Part shown: piece after piece, positions 26,229-35,558 of the stretch
How positions within the stretch are numbered: the stretch's first letter is position 1
Layout: each line of letters begins with the position of its first letter
Assembly (NCBI GenBank): GCA_030680575.1
Contig: JAUXVI010000002.1
Location: forward strand, 1-64,000
Direction of reading: 5' to 3'
Length of the DNA stretch: 64,000 nt
From: Hylemonella sp.
GTDB taxonomy: Bacteria; Pseudomonadota; Gammaproteobacteria; Burkholderiales; Burkholderiaceae_C
Made by a program: the position numbers and the translations under genes
Notes under the pieces: model-generated
Databases searched by the model: none
The model's input: only the letters and a program-made list of their open reading frames with translations
Told to the model about the DNA's origin: nothing

Positions 26229-26867
26229 TTACTTCTTCTTTTCGTTCTCAGCCGGCTTGGGCAGCATTGCCCGCAGCTCTTCCTCACTGATGATCTCGAA
26301 CATGCGTACCACCTTCTGCACGCCGCTGGTACTGCGGGCCACATCGGTACCGCGGTCGGCCTCACGCTGAGTGACACGGCCCATCAGGTAGGTGACGCCG
26401 CGCTCGGTAACCACCTTGTAGGCGCTGGCATACAGGTCGCGCGCATCGACCAGCGCCGCCTTGACCTTGCCGGTGATCAGCGAATCGCTGGAGCGCTGCG
26501 TGAACGACGAGTTGCCCATGACGCCCAGCTCATTGACGATGGCGCGCACATTCTCGACCCGCGACACCACCTGCTCGGCCAGCTGCTTGTCCTGGGCGCT
26601 GGGCACTTCACCGGTCAGCAGCACCTGCCGGTTGTAGCTGGTGATGTTGATGTGGACGCGGTCGCCCAGGTTCTCGCGAATGCGGGCGGCGGCGCGCAGC
26701 TCGATGCCTTCATCCTCCAGCTGCGCGCCCGAGGTACGGCGATCCACCGCCACCAAGCTGCCCATCACGGCACCCCCAACCATGACCGGTGCGCAAGCGC
26801 TCAAGGTTGCAGCCACGCTGGCCGCCAAAAGGGTCGTCAGACAAAATTTGCGGGCGATTGATTTCAT
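26229..26867 (-). CDS. dolP: BON-domain outer-membrane lipoprotein, DolP/YraP-like
   Basis: A 212-residue lipoprotein with lipobox 'LSAC' near residue 23 and two BON domains (about residues 57-120 and 130-195; '[20 protein letters not shown]' and '[32 protein letters not shown]'). DolP localises to anionic lipids at division sites and supports envelope integrity and BAM function. The start overlaps the SIS gene stop by 4 bp. The order SIS-dolP, downstream of yraN and divergent from rsmI, mirrors E. coli yraN-diaA-dolP. Confidence 0.9.
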   Translation of the reverse strand: MKSIARKFCLTTLLAASVAATLSACAPVMVGGAVMGSLVAVDRRTSGAQLEDEGIELRAAARIRENLGDRVHINITSYNRQVLLTGEVPSAQDKQLAEQVVSRVENVRAIVNELGVMGNSSFTQRSSDSLITGKVKAALVDARDLYASAYKVVTERGVTYLMGRVTQREADRGTDVARSTSGVQKVVRMFEIISEEELRAMLPKPAENEKKK

Positions 26868-27463
26868 GTCGGTGTTTCCTGTTCTCCAAGCAATTGGGCA
26901 TCGACCGCATCGCAGATGCAATGCAGCGCCAGGATGTGGACCTCCTGGATGCGCGCCGTGCGCTCATGCGGCACGCAGATGTGCACATCGGTATCGCGCA
27001 GCATCTGGTTCATCTTGCCGCCACCGCGGCCGGTCAGGCCGATCACCACCATCTCGCGCTCGTGCGCGGCCTCGATGGCTGCCAGCACATTGGCTGAGTT
27101 GCCACTGGTGGTGATGGCCAGCAGCACATCGCCGGGCTGGCCCAGCGCCCGCACCTGGCGCGAGAACACGGCATTGAAGCTGTAGTCGTTGGCGATCGCC
27201 GTCAGGATCGAGGTGTCGGTGGTCAGCGCAATGGCCCCCAGTTCGGGGCGCTCGCGTTCGAAACGACCGACGAATTCGGCCGCAAAGTGCTGTGCATCGG
27301 CGGCCGAACCGCCATTGCCACAGGCCAGCACCTTGCCGCCGCTGGTGACGCAGGCCAGCACGGCCTGTACCGCGTCGGCAATCGGTTTGCTCAAGGACTG
27401 CGCTGACTGGTATTTCAGGTCGGCACTGTCGATGAAGTGTTGTTGGATGCGTTGCTCAAGCAT
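26864..27463 (-). CDS. SIS-domain protein, phosphoheptose isomerase family (GmhA/DiaA)
   Basis: A 199-residue SIS-fold protein with '[21 protein letters not shown]' (about 50-70) and '[16 protein letters not shown]' (about 118-133). Glu in 'AAEF' and His in '[11 protein letters not shown]' keep the residues used by GmhA, which makes ADP-heptose for LPS. Synteny with yraN and dolP instead matches DiaA, the DnaA-binding replication-initiation factor. I therefore leave the name open between the two. Confidence 0.85.
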   Translation of the reverse strand: MLEQRIQQHFIDSADLKYQSAQSLSKPIADAVQAVLACVTSGGKVLACGNGGSAADAQHFAAEFVGRFERERPELGAIALTTDTSILTAIANDYSFNAVFSRQVRALGQPGDVLLAITTSGNSANVLAAIEAAHEREMVVIGLTGRGGGKMNQMLRDTDVHICVPHERTARIQEVHILALHCICDAVDAQLLGEQETPT

Positions 27464-27513
27464 GGGGCAATGATAACTGTGAAGGCTTGTCCACACCGGG
27501 GCGAGTGCTTGTT

Positions 27514-27903
27514 TCAGTCTGTAAAGGCGGCCTGCAGCCACTGCACGCCTTCGGCCTCCAACGCCACCACGTCGAAGCGGCAGGGTGGCGGCTCGCGCCA
27601 GCGCAACAGGTAGTGTCGCGCCGCAAAGATGATGCGCCGCTGTTTCTGGACACTGACGCTGGCGGCCGCACCCCCGTGGTGCGAACTGGCACGTTTTCGC
27701 ACCTCGACAAACACCAGCGTGCCGTCCGGTGCGCCCATGATGAGGTCGATTTCACCGCCGCCGCGCCCGGGCGTCCGATAATTGCGCTCCAGCAGACGCA
27801 GCCCGGCGCGCTGCAAATGACGCAGTGCCTGCTCTTCGGCCGCGTCGCCGGTTAGCTTGGTGGTTGGGCTGTCGCCGGCCACTCGCCATTTGGGGAACAC
27901 CAT
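27514..27903 (-). CDS. yraN: YraN family (UPF0102) nuclease-like protein
   Basis: A 129-residue protein of the UPF0102 family, a restriction-endonuclease-like fold related to Holliday-junction resolvases. The PD-(D/E)xK-like signature is visible: '[25 protein letters not shown]' (Glu..Asp..Glu-Val-Arg-Lys, about residues 48-72), preceded by '[25 protein letters not shown]'. Its start codon abuts the divergent rsmI start. No function is established. Confidence 0.88.
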   Translation of the reverse strand: MVFPKWRVAGDSPTTKLTGDAAEEQALRHLQRAGLRLLERNYRTPGRGGGEIDLIMGAPDGTLVFVEVRKRASSHHGGAAASVSVQKQRRIIFAARHYLLRWREPPPCRFDVVALEAEGVQWLQAAFTD

Positions 27904-28823
27904 TGAATGCTTCTTTCGCCTCCGCCCTGACCGCCTCACATGCGGCCGCTGCTTCACAGCATTATCCTCAAGGGGCGCTGTATGTGGTGGCCACCCCGAT
28001 CGGCAATCTGGCCGACATCACGCTGCGTGCACTGCATGTGCTGCAACTGGTCGACACCATTGCCTGTGAGGACACGCGTCATACCCAGAGCCTGCTACGC
28101 GCCTACGGCATCGATCGCAGTCCGCAGCAACTGCTGGCACTGCACCAGCACAATGAAGCGGAAGCGTCACAAAGCGCGATAACGCGGCTGCGCGCCGGCC
28201 AGCGTATCGCTTATGTCAGCGACGCCGGTACGCCGGCCATCAGTGATCCGGGCGCGCGCCTGGTGGCGGCGGTACGGGCCGAAGGGCTGCCGGTGGTGCC
28301 GCTGCCGGGTGCCAGCAGCGTGACGACCGCTTTGAGCGTGGCCGGCATCGCCAGCGACGACGTGATCGGCTTTGTATTTGCCGGTTTTTTGCCTGCCAAG
28401 GCCAGTGAACGTGAAGCTGCGGTCCAGACGCTGATCAATGAAAGACGCGCCGTGGTGCTGCTGGAAGCGCCGCACCGCATCGAAGCGCTCGCGGCAGCCC
28501 TGGCTGCGCTGGGCGATCGACCTCTGACCATCGGGCGCGAGTTGACCAAGCAGTTCGAGGAGATCGCCACCGTGGCAGCGGCCGAATTCAGCCCCTGGTT
28601 GGCTGCGCAAGCGAATCGCACCCGCGGCGAATTCGTGTTGGTGCTGCACCCGGCGCCTGTGCCGGCCCAGACCGGCGAAACCGAAGGACTGCACATCCTG
28701 AAGCTGTTGCTGGCTGAACTGCCACTCAAGACAGCCGTCAAGCTGGCCGCCGATATCAGTGGCGGCTCGCGCAACGCACTCTATGACGCGGCGCTGGCAC
28801 TGAGGCAGTCCGACAAGACCTGA
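27903..28823 (+). CDS. rsmI: 16S rRNA 2'-O-ribose C1402 methyltransferase RsmI
   Basis: Methylates the ribose of C1402 in 16S rRNA. About 306 residues with tetrapyrrole-methylase fold: 'GALYVVATPIGNLADITLRAL' (about 25-45), 'CEDTRHTQSLL', 'VSDAGTPAISDPGARLV' and 'PLPGASSVTTALSVAG', all diagnostic of RsmI. The N terminus before 'QGALYVV' is not well fixed; a TTG at 27903 is the first possible codon and overlaps the yraN start. Divergent to yraN and convergent with the large TPR/PDZ gene. Confidence 0.93.
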   Translation: MNASFASALTASHAAAASQHYPQGALYVVATPIGNLADITLRALHVLQLVDTIACEDTRHTQSLLRAYGIDRSPQQLLALHQHNEAEASQSAITRLRAGQRIAYVSDAGTPAISDPGARLVAAVRAEGLPVVPLPGASSVTTALSVAGIASDDVIGFVFAGFLPAKASEREAAVQTLINERRAVVLLEAPHRIEALAAALAALGDRPLTIGRELTKQFEEIATVAAAEFSPWLAAQANRTRGEFVLVLHPAPVPAQTGETEGLHILKLLLAELPLKTAVKLAADISGGSRNALYDAALALRQSDKT

Positions 28824-28830
28824 CGCACGC

Positions 28831-31800
28831 CTATTGCTGCACCAGACGCTGCAGGCAGTCGATCTCCTTCAGCGTCGCCTGCGCCTTTTGCCGCAGGTCG
28901 TTCATGGCCTGCGTATTGACCTTCATGCCGCGCAGGAGCTGGTCGGCCAGCGGCTGCCAGGCGAAGTACTGGTTCATGATGTCCCAGAAGAAGTCCGAAG
29001 CGGTCCAGGCCATCTTCCCCATGGCAACCACCTGCCAGAGCCGGTTACCGCCAAACCAGTCCTTGCGGCTCAGGAACTTGTCCTCCAGCCAGGGTAGGTC
29101 CAGCAGAATCTTGCCGCCCAGGCGGGTCGCCTCCAGGCCGCGCTGCCAATCCGCCGCCTGGCGCGTTTCCTGCTCCCACTTGACGATGTCCTTGCCGTAA
29201 TTGGCGCCCGCATAAAGCGCCAACAGCCGTTCCAGCGAGGCGGCGGCGGTTTCGTACTGCCCCCGCAGCTGGCTCATTTGCTCGATGTCGCCTTCAATCG
29301 CACGTCGGGCCGCCTCGCTGAGCGGGCCATTGCGCAGGGCCTTCTGGCTCTCGATCATCCGGTCCAGTTCGGCAAGGCGCACCTTGCGCAGATCGGCATA
29401 CTTGGCCAGCGGCAGGTCCGTCAGCAGCCCAACGACGAACTCGTAGGCCCGCTCGTTGGCCGCCTCGTAGGCCTGGGTCAGCTCCTGCGTCAGCTGCTCC
29501 ATCTCGGCGCGCTGGCGCGCATTCAGCGCGGCCAGCTTGCGCAACGCCTCCTGGATATAGCGCAGCCGGTCACGCGCAGCCGCCAGCTTCTGCGCCAGCA
29601 CTGCCTTGCTGGCGCCTGGCAGAGTTTCCTGCGGCAGCAGGGACACCTTACAGGCGCCGCCAGCGGTTTCCTTCGCTGCCGGCTCCCGGGACGATGCGGC
29701 CACGGGCACCGGGACCTCGGCTTGCCGAACCTGGAGCTTGAGCAGGTACTCCGAGGCACGCACCGGCTCGGCCTGCACGTCCCGGTACGCCTGATCCAGC
29801 ACCTCCAGCTGCGCGGCTGCCGCCTCGCGCGACTGGGGGTTGCGCTTGAGCGCATCGATCTGTTGCGCCGTCCTGTGCAGCAGGGTCTTCTGCAACTGGA
29901 CGTTCACCGGCGCCGCGGGCAGCCCTTGAACTTCTGGCACCGCAATGCCGAGCTTGTCCAGCTGGGCACGGGACAGGCTGCCGTTCATGGCCTGTGCGCT
30001 GAGCTCCGCCAAGTGGCGGGCCTGCTCCATGTCACCATCGCGCAGGACTTTGACGGCCTGCTGCCCCAGGCTGGCGCTCAAGGCCAGATGATCGACGGCG
30101 CGCGTCTCGCTCTGCGCCGAGGGGGCGACCACTGCCCACTTGTTCGCAGGCTTGAAGCTGACACCACCTTCGGTAGTCAGGTAGGTGGTGAGTTCCGCCT
30201 TGCCGTCCGGCAACACGCGGAAGGATTGCGACAGGATGCTGAGCAATGGAAAATCATCCGGTGCGCGCCATGGCGTCTGGGCCACGCTGCCCAGATCGGG
30301 GGCGAGCTTCTCCGCCTGCAGCCACTGGGCCAGAGCAATCACCTTCGCCGCCTCCCGCACCTTGTGGAAAGCCGGGACGATGCGCGCGTACGCATCAAAG
30401 TTCTTCATCAAGTGGTTGGCTTTCCACAACGTGTAGAGATCGGGTGTGTCGGCGTCGGCGGCAGACAGGTCGATCAGGTCCGTCGCATCCGCGGCACGCA
30501 CGCGCATGGTAGCGGCACCAAAATCGATGATGTTGCGCCCGGGCGCAACGGCCATTTGCACCGTATCGGGCTCCATCCAGATGCGTGCCGACTTGGCATC
30601 GCCCGCGGTCGGATTCTTGACCCGGTGTTCCGTCTTCAAGATGAATCCGGGCACACGGGCAAAAAGTTCGGGCTGGGTCTCGATGCTCTTGAACGCATAG
30701 TCCGCCTCGAACATGATGGAGGTCAGCTGCGATGCCGGGTCGAGGTCGATCGGCTCAATGCGCGAGCGCGCCGCCTGCAGCTTGGGAAACGCCAGCAGAC
30801 CCGCCGGATCGGACAGGGTGATGCGATGGAACGCCTGGTGCATCAGGCTGAAGCGCGCGTTCTTCGGCTGGTACGGCATAACGCCCTGGTAGACACGGAT
30901 GACGTCCTGCCAAGACATGCGCTTGGCCTCGTAGTAGGACCGCAAGGTCTGAATGTTGTCCTTGGAAATGGAGGCTGTGCGCTCACCGATGGCCTGGAAC
31001 GCCGCCACCATGGCTGCGCCGTAGGTGTCCTCGCCGCCATTGGCAGCGAGGGTCGCCGCCTGATCGCCGCGACCCAGGGTCTGCAGGGCCTGCATTGCCG
31101 CAGCGGGCGTCTGCTGGTAGAGCAGGATGAGCGCGTCCGCCACGTCGCCATGGCCCAGGGTGCGGTAGGCCTTGGCAATCGGCGCGCGCAGGACGGCCGG
31201 GGGGAACAGTTCCGAATACCCCTCCCGCTGGACGTCAAGCCGCGCAAAGTTGTACCAGCCCGCGTACTCCTCGGGTGCAATGCCGTAGAGACGTGCGAGT
31301 TCGCGCACCATCAGCTGGCGGTCACGCTCCAGGCCAGGATGGCCTTGCACGTGATCGACCATCTGATTGAACGGAAAGTCCCGCAGCTTGGCCGTAATCT
31401 CCGGCCGCATGTCCTGCAACAGCTGTGCCGTGGCGGCAGTCGGCTTGATGTTGAGGCGGGGCGTTGGGTAGGCCAAGGCGGTCTTGAGCAAGTCCAGGTA
31501 GGGAATGGCCCCTGTCCTGAATTGCGGGTCGTAGCGCCCCATGATCGCTACTTGGCCGCTGGCGGGATCCAGAATGACGCGCTCCAGCACATTGAAGGCA
31601 TCGAGCGCATCGACAGCGGAGGGTGCATCGTCTGCCACGGCCTGCTGCACGCCCGGCACAACGAAGGCCGTGTCGATCGGCCGGACGGTCAGACGGACAT
31701 GGCCCTGCACCGTAATCATTGTCTCGATGCGCCGCCCGTCTCGTCGGACCGACAGATTCAACGGCGTGAACAGCGGCAGGGTCTCCCGTTTCGCCAGCCA

Positions 31801-32796
31801 GTCGCGTTCACTCAGGACCGTCTCGCCATTGATGGCCAGCAACACATCCCCCGGCTGCAGTCCGGCCTCGGCAGCAGGCATGCCGGCCCGGACATTGCCC
31901 AACAGGACGCCACCGCCTTCGGCATCTTTCGACTGAACGCCCCAGACCGAGGACTGCCGGGGCGGCATGTCCAGCAACGCCAACAACACCGGGTCCACCG
32001 CCCGCCCAGGCGCCCCTGTTGCAGCAAGATCCGATGTTTGGGCCTCTCTGCGCCGGATCTCGGCCAGAAACAGCTCGGCTGAAACGAATTCACTGGTCGT
32101 TGACGGCCCCTTGACGGTGGCAAAAACCTGACTGGCTGCCTGCGCCAACTCGATCGCACCGCGTCCATCGCCAGCCTGCAGCTTCGCCAAGGCGTCACGC
32201 TGGCGGGACCAGGAGTCCCGCTTGGCCGCGATGAAATCAGCCATGGCCAAGGCCGACTGCTCCGTCTCGAGAGCACGGGCAAAGTCGCCCTGCGCTCCCT
32301 CGAGGTCATTCAGGAGCACACGCGCAATCGCGCGATTACCCAGCAAGCTGGCGGTCCGCAACCCGGTCACGAAACCCGACCTTGCGGCCGCCAGTCCGGC
32401 CTCAAAATCGGCCAAGGCACCGCTGGCATCGCCCTGCACTGCCCTTGCCATGGCTCGCAGATCGTAGCCCGCATCCGGCGGCATGAGGAACGTGTTGGCC
32501 TTGATGAGTGCTTCTGCATCTTCAATGGCCCCCGCCGTATCACCCAGATGCAGCCGCAGCCGGCCACGCCAGTAGTGCAGGGTCAGGGTCCCGGTTTCGG
32601 CGAACAGGAAGCCCCCCGGACCGCGCTTGAGGCTTTCGCTGGCGAACTGCTCGGCTTCGGCGTATTGCCCGCGATTCACAAGCTGCTGAACCTGGCCCAC
32701 ATCGTCCGCCCAGTCGGCCGCGGCGTTGCCCGCAAGGCAGAATGCCAGCAGCGCCAGGACCAGCCGAGGTAGAAACCCGCTTGCAAACGTATTCAT
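28831..32796 (-). CDS. Large exported TPR/PDZ protein of unknown function
   Basis: A 1321-residue protein I do not recognise beyond domains. Residues 1-27 form a Sec signal peptide ending in 'AGNAAADWADD'. Residues about 30-260 are TPR-like helices ('AEQFASESL', 'GDTAGAIEDAEALI', 'LEGAQGDFARALE'). A PDZ domain lies at about 290-375 ('[30 protein letters not shown]'). The long middle (400-990) has no known motif; residues about 1060-1115 form a charged coiled coil. This suggests a periplasmic scaffold or protease-like adaptor. Codon use is less biased than in neighbours. It lies 360 bp left of the tRNA fragment and converges with rsmI. Confidence 0.75.
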   Translation of the reverse strand: MNTFASGFLPRLVLALLAFCLAGNAAADWADDVGQVQQLVNRGQYAEAEQFASESLKRGPGGFLFAETGTLTLHYWRGRLRLHLGDTAGAIEDAEALIKANTFLMPPDAGYDLRAMARAVQGDASGALADFEAGLAAARSGFVTGLRTASLLGNRAIARVLLNDLEGAQGDFARALETEQSALAMADFIAAKRDSWSRQRDALAKLQAGDGRGAIELAQAASQVFATVKGPSTTSEFVSAELFLAEIRRREAQTSDLAATGAPGRAVDPVLLALLDMPPRQSSVWGVQSKDAEGGGVLLGNVRAGMPAAEAGLQPGDVLLAINGETVLSERDWLAKRETLPLFTPLNLSVRRDGRRIETMITVQGHVRLTVRPIDTAFVVPGVQQAVADDAPSAVDALDAFNVLERVILDPASGQVAIMGRYDPQFRTGAIPYLDLLKTALAYPTPRLNIKPTAATAQLLQDMRPEITAKLRDFPFNQMVDHVQGHPGLERDRQLMVRELARLYGIAPEEYAGWYNFARLDVQREGYSELFPPAVLRAPIAKAYRTLGHGDVADALILLYQQTPAAAMQALQTLGRGDQAATLAANGGEDTYGAAMVAAFQAIGERTASISKDNIQTLRSYYEAKRMSWQDVIRVYQGVMPYQPKNARFSLMHQAFHRITLSDPAGLLAFPKLQAARSRIEPIDLDPASQLTSIMFEADYAFKSIETQPELFARVPGFILKTEHRVKNPTAGDAKSARIWMEPDTVQMAVAPGRNIIDFGAATMRVRAADATDLIDLSAADADTPDLYTLWKANHLMKNFDAYARIVPAFHKVREAAKVIALAQWLQAEKLAPDLGSVAQTPWRAPDDFPLLSILSQSFRVLPDGKAELTTYLTTEGGVSFKPANKWAVVAPSAQSETRAVDHLALSASLGQQAVKVLRDGDMEQARHLAELSAQAMNGSLSRAQLDKLGIAVPEVQGLPAAPVNVQLQKTLLHRTAQQIDALKRNPQSREAAAAQLEVLDQAYRDVQAEPVRASEYLLKLQVRQAEVPVPVAASSREPAAKETAGGACKVSLLPQETLPGASKAVLAQKLAAARDRLRYIQEALRKLAALNARQRAEMEQLTQELTQAYEAANERAYEFVVGLLTDLPLAKYADLRKVRLAELDRMIESQKALRNGPLSEAARRAIEGDIEQMSQLRGQYETAAASLERLLALYAGANYGKDIVKWEQETRQAADWQRGLEATRLGGKILLDLPWLEDKFLSRKDWFGGNRLWQVVAMGKMAWTASDFFWDIMNQYFAWQPLADQLLRGMKVNTQAMNDLRQKAQATLKEIDCLQRLVQQ

Positions 32797-33159
32797 GATG
32801 TCGGTCCCAGTGAATGACCAAGCCGCGCGGCTGCCGCGCCGAAGCAGGCGTTGCCCCCAGTGTGGGCTCATTATCCGGGCAACCCAATCCGACGAAATTG
32901 TCCTACGTCAAATCAGGAGCTGGGCGGCAAACGGGAGATGCTCAAGGTATGGTCGGCGCTGACGGTGAAGAGGTTCACACTCAACAAAACATAAAGGCCA
33001 ATAAGGCCACGTCTTCGCCCAGATTCAAGGCCACGTAGCTAGCCACCCGGTAAACCATGTAGACCACGGTATCCATCGATGGCTCTGGTGACTGGGTGAA
33101 AGACAAAGTGAGCTGGAAGGTGCCGGAATGTAAGCAATGTCATCCGGGAAAGCTTGATC

Positions 33160-33202
33160 TGGTGCGGCTGGCGGGGATCGAACCCACGACCTGGCTTCGG
33201 AG
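33160..33202 (-). pseudogene. 3' half of a tRNA gene, probably tRNA-Arg(CCG); candidate attachment-site scar
   Basis: Read on the minus strand it gives the anticodon loop CTCCGAA, the 3' side of the anticodon stem, a variable loop, a T arm with GTGGG-TTCGATC-CCCGC, the acceptor 3' strand and an encoded CCA. The loop reads C-T-CCG-A-A, an Arg anticodon. The bases upstream (TTTAACT) do not pair with the GCCAG stem strand and there is no D arm, so the 5' half is absent. A tRNA 3' half standing alone is the typical duplicate left by a tyrosine-integrase element. Confidence 0.75.
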
Positions 33203-33262
33203 AGTTAAAGAATTGATGCGCATGCATACGCATTAATCGTCGGTATCCCGTTCGTTTCGGCG

Positions 33263-33325
33263 CAATGCGGTGTTAAGTTATTGATTTATCAAGAGTTTTT
33301 TGACACGCCTGCAAACACCGCATTG
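33263..33325. repeat. Perfect 12-bp inverted repeat with 39-bp AT-rich spacer
   Basis: CAATGCGGTGTT (33263-33274) and its exact reverse complement AACACCGCATTG (33314-33325) flank an AT-rich spacer. It lies 60 bp from the tRNA fragment and about 300 bp before the kinase gene. It could be an integrase or regulator binding site or the end of an element. Confidence 0.7.
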
Positions 33326-33626
33326 TACCGATCTCGACTGCCTGTCACAGCACAACACCAAAATTCGTGGACGTAACACCGACGCTCCACTCCAAGACAG
33401 TCTGACTATTGGTCGGTTTTAGAGGTGCGGCCGGACCCTCGATGGCCTCGAGAACAAGGTGGGGAGCTCACGCCCATGAAAAAGTACACGCAGGTCAGTT
33501 GTGCGCGCCCCCGAAACCTAGAGGTGGATGATTTTTGATGATCGCCAACACACAAGTGTTTGGCCTGTAGGAATCTGTAGGTTTTAATGTGGGAAGGCGG
33601 TAATACTTTCTCCAAGATTAAACTTA

Positions 33627-35558
33627 ATGCCCTCGTTGCACTTCCAAATTCTTGTATTAGTCCGCTCGCTCCGGCGCATTAGCCGTCGGGGCGGCTCCGC
33701 ATTCGCAGTAGTCCTTATGGTCTTACTGCTTCTGGCGAGTACCAAAGACGTCTGGGCTACGAGCCATGAGCAGTTCATCCTTCGCAGCGCCTACTGGGAA
33801 GACACGGGCGGGCAGGCCAGTTTGGAGCAAGCGCAGAGACAAGCCCTTATCCCTTATCAGGGCATATTGAATCGCGGCTACACCGATTCGGTGCACTGGA
33901 TCCGGCTGACCCTCGCAGCCAGCACAGCTCCCATCGGCTTGCAGATCTCACCATCCTGGCTCGACGAGATAACCCTCTATGACCCAGCTTTGCCTGGAAG
34001 ACATTTGACAGCAGGTGACCGTCATCCTGTAGGAATTAGCGCATCGCAGGAACTGGGCTACACCTTCGAATTGCCAGCGGCCTCAGCTCAACGCGACGTC
34101 TGGCTGAAACTGCGTAGCACCAGCGCACATCAACTCGTCGCGGAAGCCATGCCGACCGATCAATTGCAGGTTATTAAGACCCGCGCAATTGTCTGGGTGG
34201 CCTTGTATACAGCACTTCTGCTGATACCGCTGCTGGTGTTGATAGGCGTTTGGTTTTTTCAGCGAGATCGAGTTCTTGGAGCTTATCTGGCGAGGCACGC
34301 CATGTTCATGTGTTACGGAATGGGCTTTCTCGGACTGCCCGGAACACTTCTATCTAACATTCCTGTCCCACCAGGCTTTTGGGACATTACGTTTTCACTT
34401 TCCGCTGTTACCACTCTGTCGCTGGGGTTGTGGTTCGATATTGCTCTCTTGTCCACTTACAACCCAAACCGTTACCTGCTCAGGCTGCTCAAGATTCTGG
34501 CATGGCTCAGTCCGGGACTGGCAGTGCTCTTACTGTCTGGCTACCAGCGTCAAGCGTTGCAACTGAACGCGCAAGCGGTGCTGCTGGCTTCGCTTCTGGT
34601 ATTTATCTCCGCTTGGTCAACCTCCCCCGATCCGTCAGTGGAACGGCTCGTACCCAAGAAGGTCATCTTTAGCTATTACGCACTCGTCACCGTTAGCCTG
34701 CTCATTGGACTGTTCGGCGTGATGGGCTGGTCACAACCGCAGGGCTGGACAAGGTATTTACTTGTCTTACATGGCTTGGTGTCACTCTTGCTGATGACCG
34801 TGATCCTGCTCGTCAGGGGCCATCGTCAATTCCAACACAACCAACAAATCAACTGGAAGCTCCAGAAAGCGCAGCAGGATATGGAACTCGAGCAGCGCCG
34901 CCGACATGAGCAATCGCAGTTTCTTCACATGCTGATGCATGAGCTTAAGACTCCGCTGGCCGTCATCTCACTGGCTCTGGGCACCAAAAATAATCGCGAA
35001 GCAAACCTCGAGCATGCCGGCCGCGCTGTGCAAGACATGAAGGCCATCATCGATCGCTGCGTGCAGGCAGACCAAATGGGGCAACTCACCCTGACCCAGC
35101 ACAATCAGGCGGTGGATCTGCCCGCGCTGATCCGCCAGCTGGGGCACAAGATCCCCATGCTTGAATCGCGTCTGCAATTCAACGTGCCGTGCGACCTGCC
35201 AAGCCTGCATACCGACCAACAGCTGCTGCAGATCATTCTGAACAGCCTACTAGACAACGCCGCGCGCTATAGCGATCCGGTCACCCCCGTCATTGTTACC
35301 CTGCGGGGTGTCAGCCTGCGGGGCAATCCCGGTCTTGTCGTACGAGTGGGCAACATCCCGGGGCTGGCCGGATGGCCCGACGAGCAACAGCTCTTTAGCA
35401 AGTACTACCGCTCCAGCGGGGCGCAGCGCGAATCCGGCTCCGGCCTGGGTCTTTACTTGGCACGGCAACTGGCCAACAGCCTGGGTGGGTCGCTGGATTA
35501 CACCCCCAGCGCACAACACGTGGAATTTGTATTGTGGATACCTCTGTCCCTCGACTGA
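33627..35558 (+). CDS. 7TMR-DISM sensor histidine kinase
   Basis: A 643-residue kinase. A signal/TM segment near 25-42 is followed by a periplasmic 7TMR-DISMED2 sensor (about 48-185; 'SVHWIRLTLAAS', 'EITLYDPALPG'), a seven-TM 7TMR-DISM block (about 190-405), a linker coiled coil, HisKA with 'HELKTPLA' (His438), and a HATPase domain with N box 'NSLLDNAARYS' and G box 'GSGLGLYLARQLANSLGG'. Such sensors detect carbohydrates or other small ligands. The stop overlaps the GTG of the regulator by 25 bp. Lower GC and codon use than the left part. No good ribosome-binding site was found for ATG 33627. Confidence 0.9.
   Translation: MPSLHFQILVLVRSLRRISRRGGSAFAVVLMVLLLLASTKDVWATSHEQFILRSAYWEDTGGQASLEQAQRQALIPYQGILNRGYTDSVHWIRLTLAASTAPIGLQISPSWLDEITLYDPALPGRHLTAGDRHPVGISASQELGYTFELPAASAQRDVWLKLRSTSAHQLVAEAMPTDQLQVIKTRAIVWVALYTALLLIPLLVLIGVWFFQRDRVLGAYLARHAMFMCYGMGFLGLPGTLLSNIPVPPGFWDITFSLSAVTTLSLGLWFDIALLSTYNPNRYLLRLLKILAWLSPGLAVLLLSGYQRQALQLNAQAVLLASLLVFISAWSTSPDPSVERLVPKKVIFSYYALVTVSLLIGLFGVMGWSQPQGWTRYLLVLHGLVSLLLMTVILLVRGHRQFQHNQQINWKLQKAQQDMELEQRRRHEQSQFLHMLMHELKTPLAVISLALGTKNNREANLEHAGRAVQDMKAIIDRCVQADQMGQLTLTQHNQAVDLPALIRQLGHKIPMLESRLQFNVPCDLPSLHTDQQLLQIILNSLLDNAARYSDPVTPVIVTLRGVSLRGNPGLVVRVGNIPGLAGWPDEQQLFSKYYRSSGAQRESGSGLGLYLARQLANSLGGSLDYTPSAQHVEFVLWIPLSLD

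Larger units (their letters stand above)
32797..33626. other. Non-coding stretch at the left border of the accessory region
   Basis: This 830-bp gap contains no convincing gene. It is visibly AT-richer after about 33200 than the DNA to its left. It holds a tRNA 3'-half fragment (33160-33202), a near-palindrome around 33216-33233 (ATGCGCATGCATACGCAT), and a 12-bp inverted repeat (33263-33325). The rest, 33330-33600, presumably includes the promoter of the sensor kinase, but I see no convincing -35/-10 pair. Confidence 0.6.

Noticed and set aside
29278-32082. 934-codon plus-strand open frame
   Set aside because: Antisense to the 1321-residue TPR/PDZ gene; composition (Arg, Gly, His, Gln rich) is that of a shadow frame.
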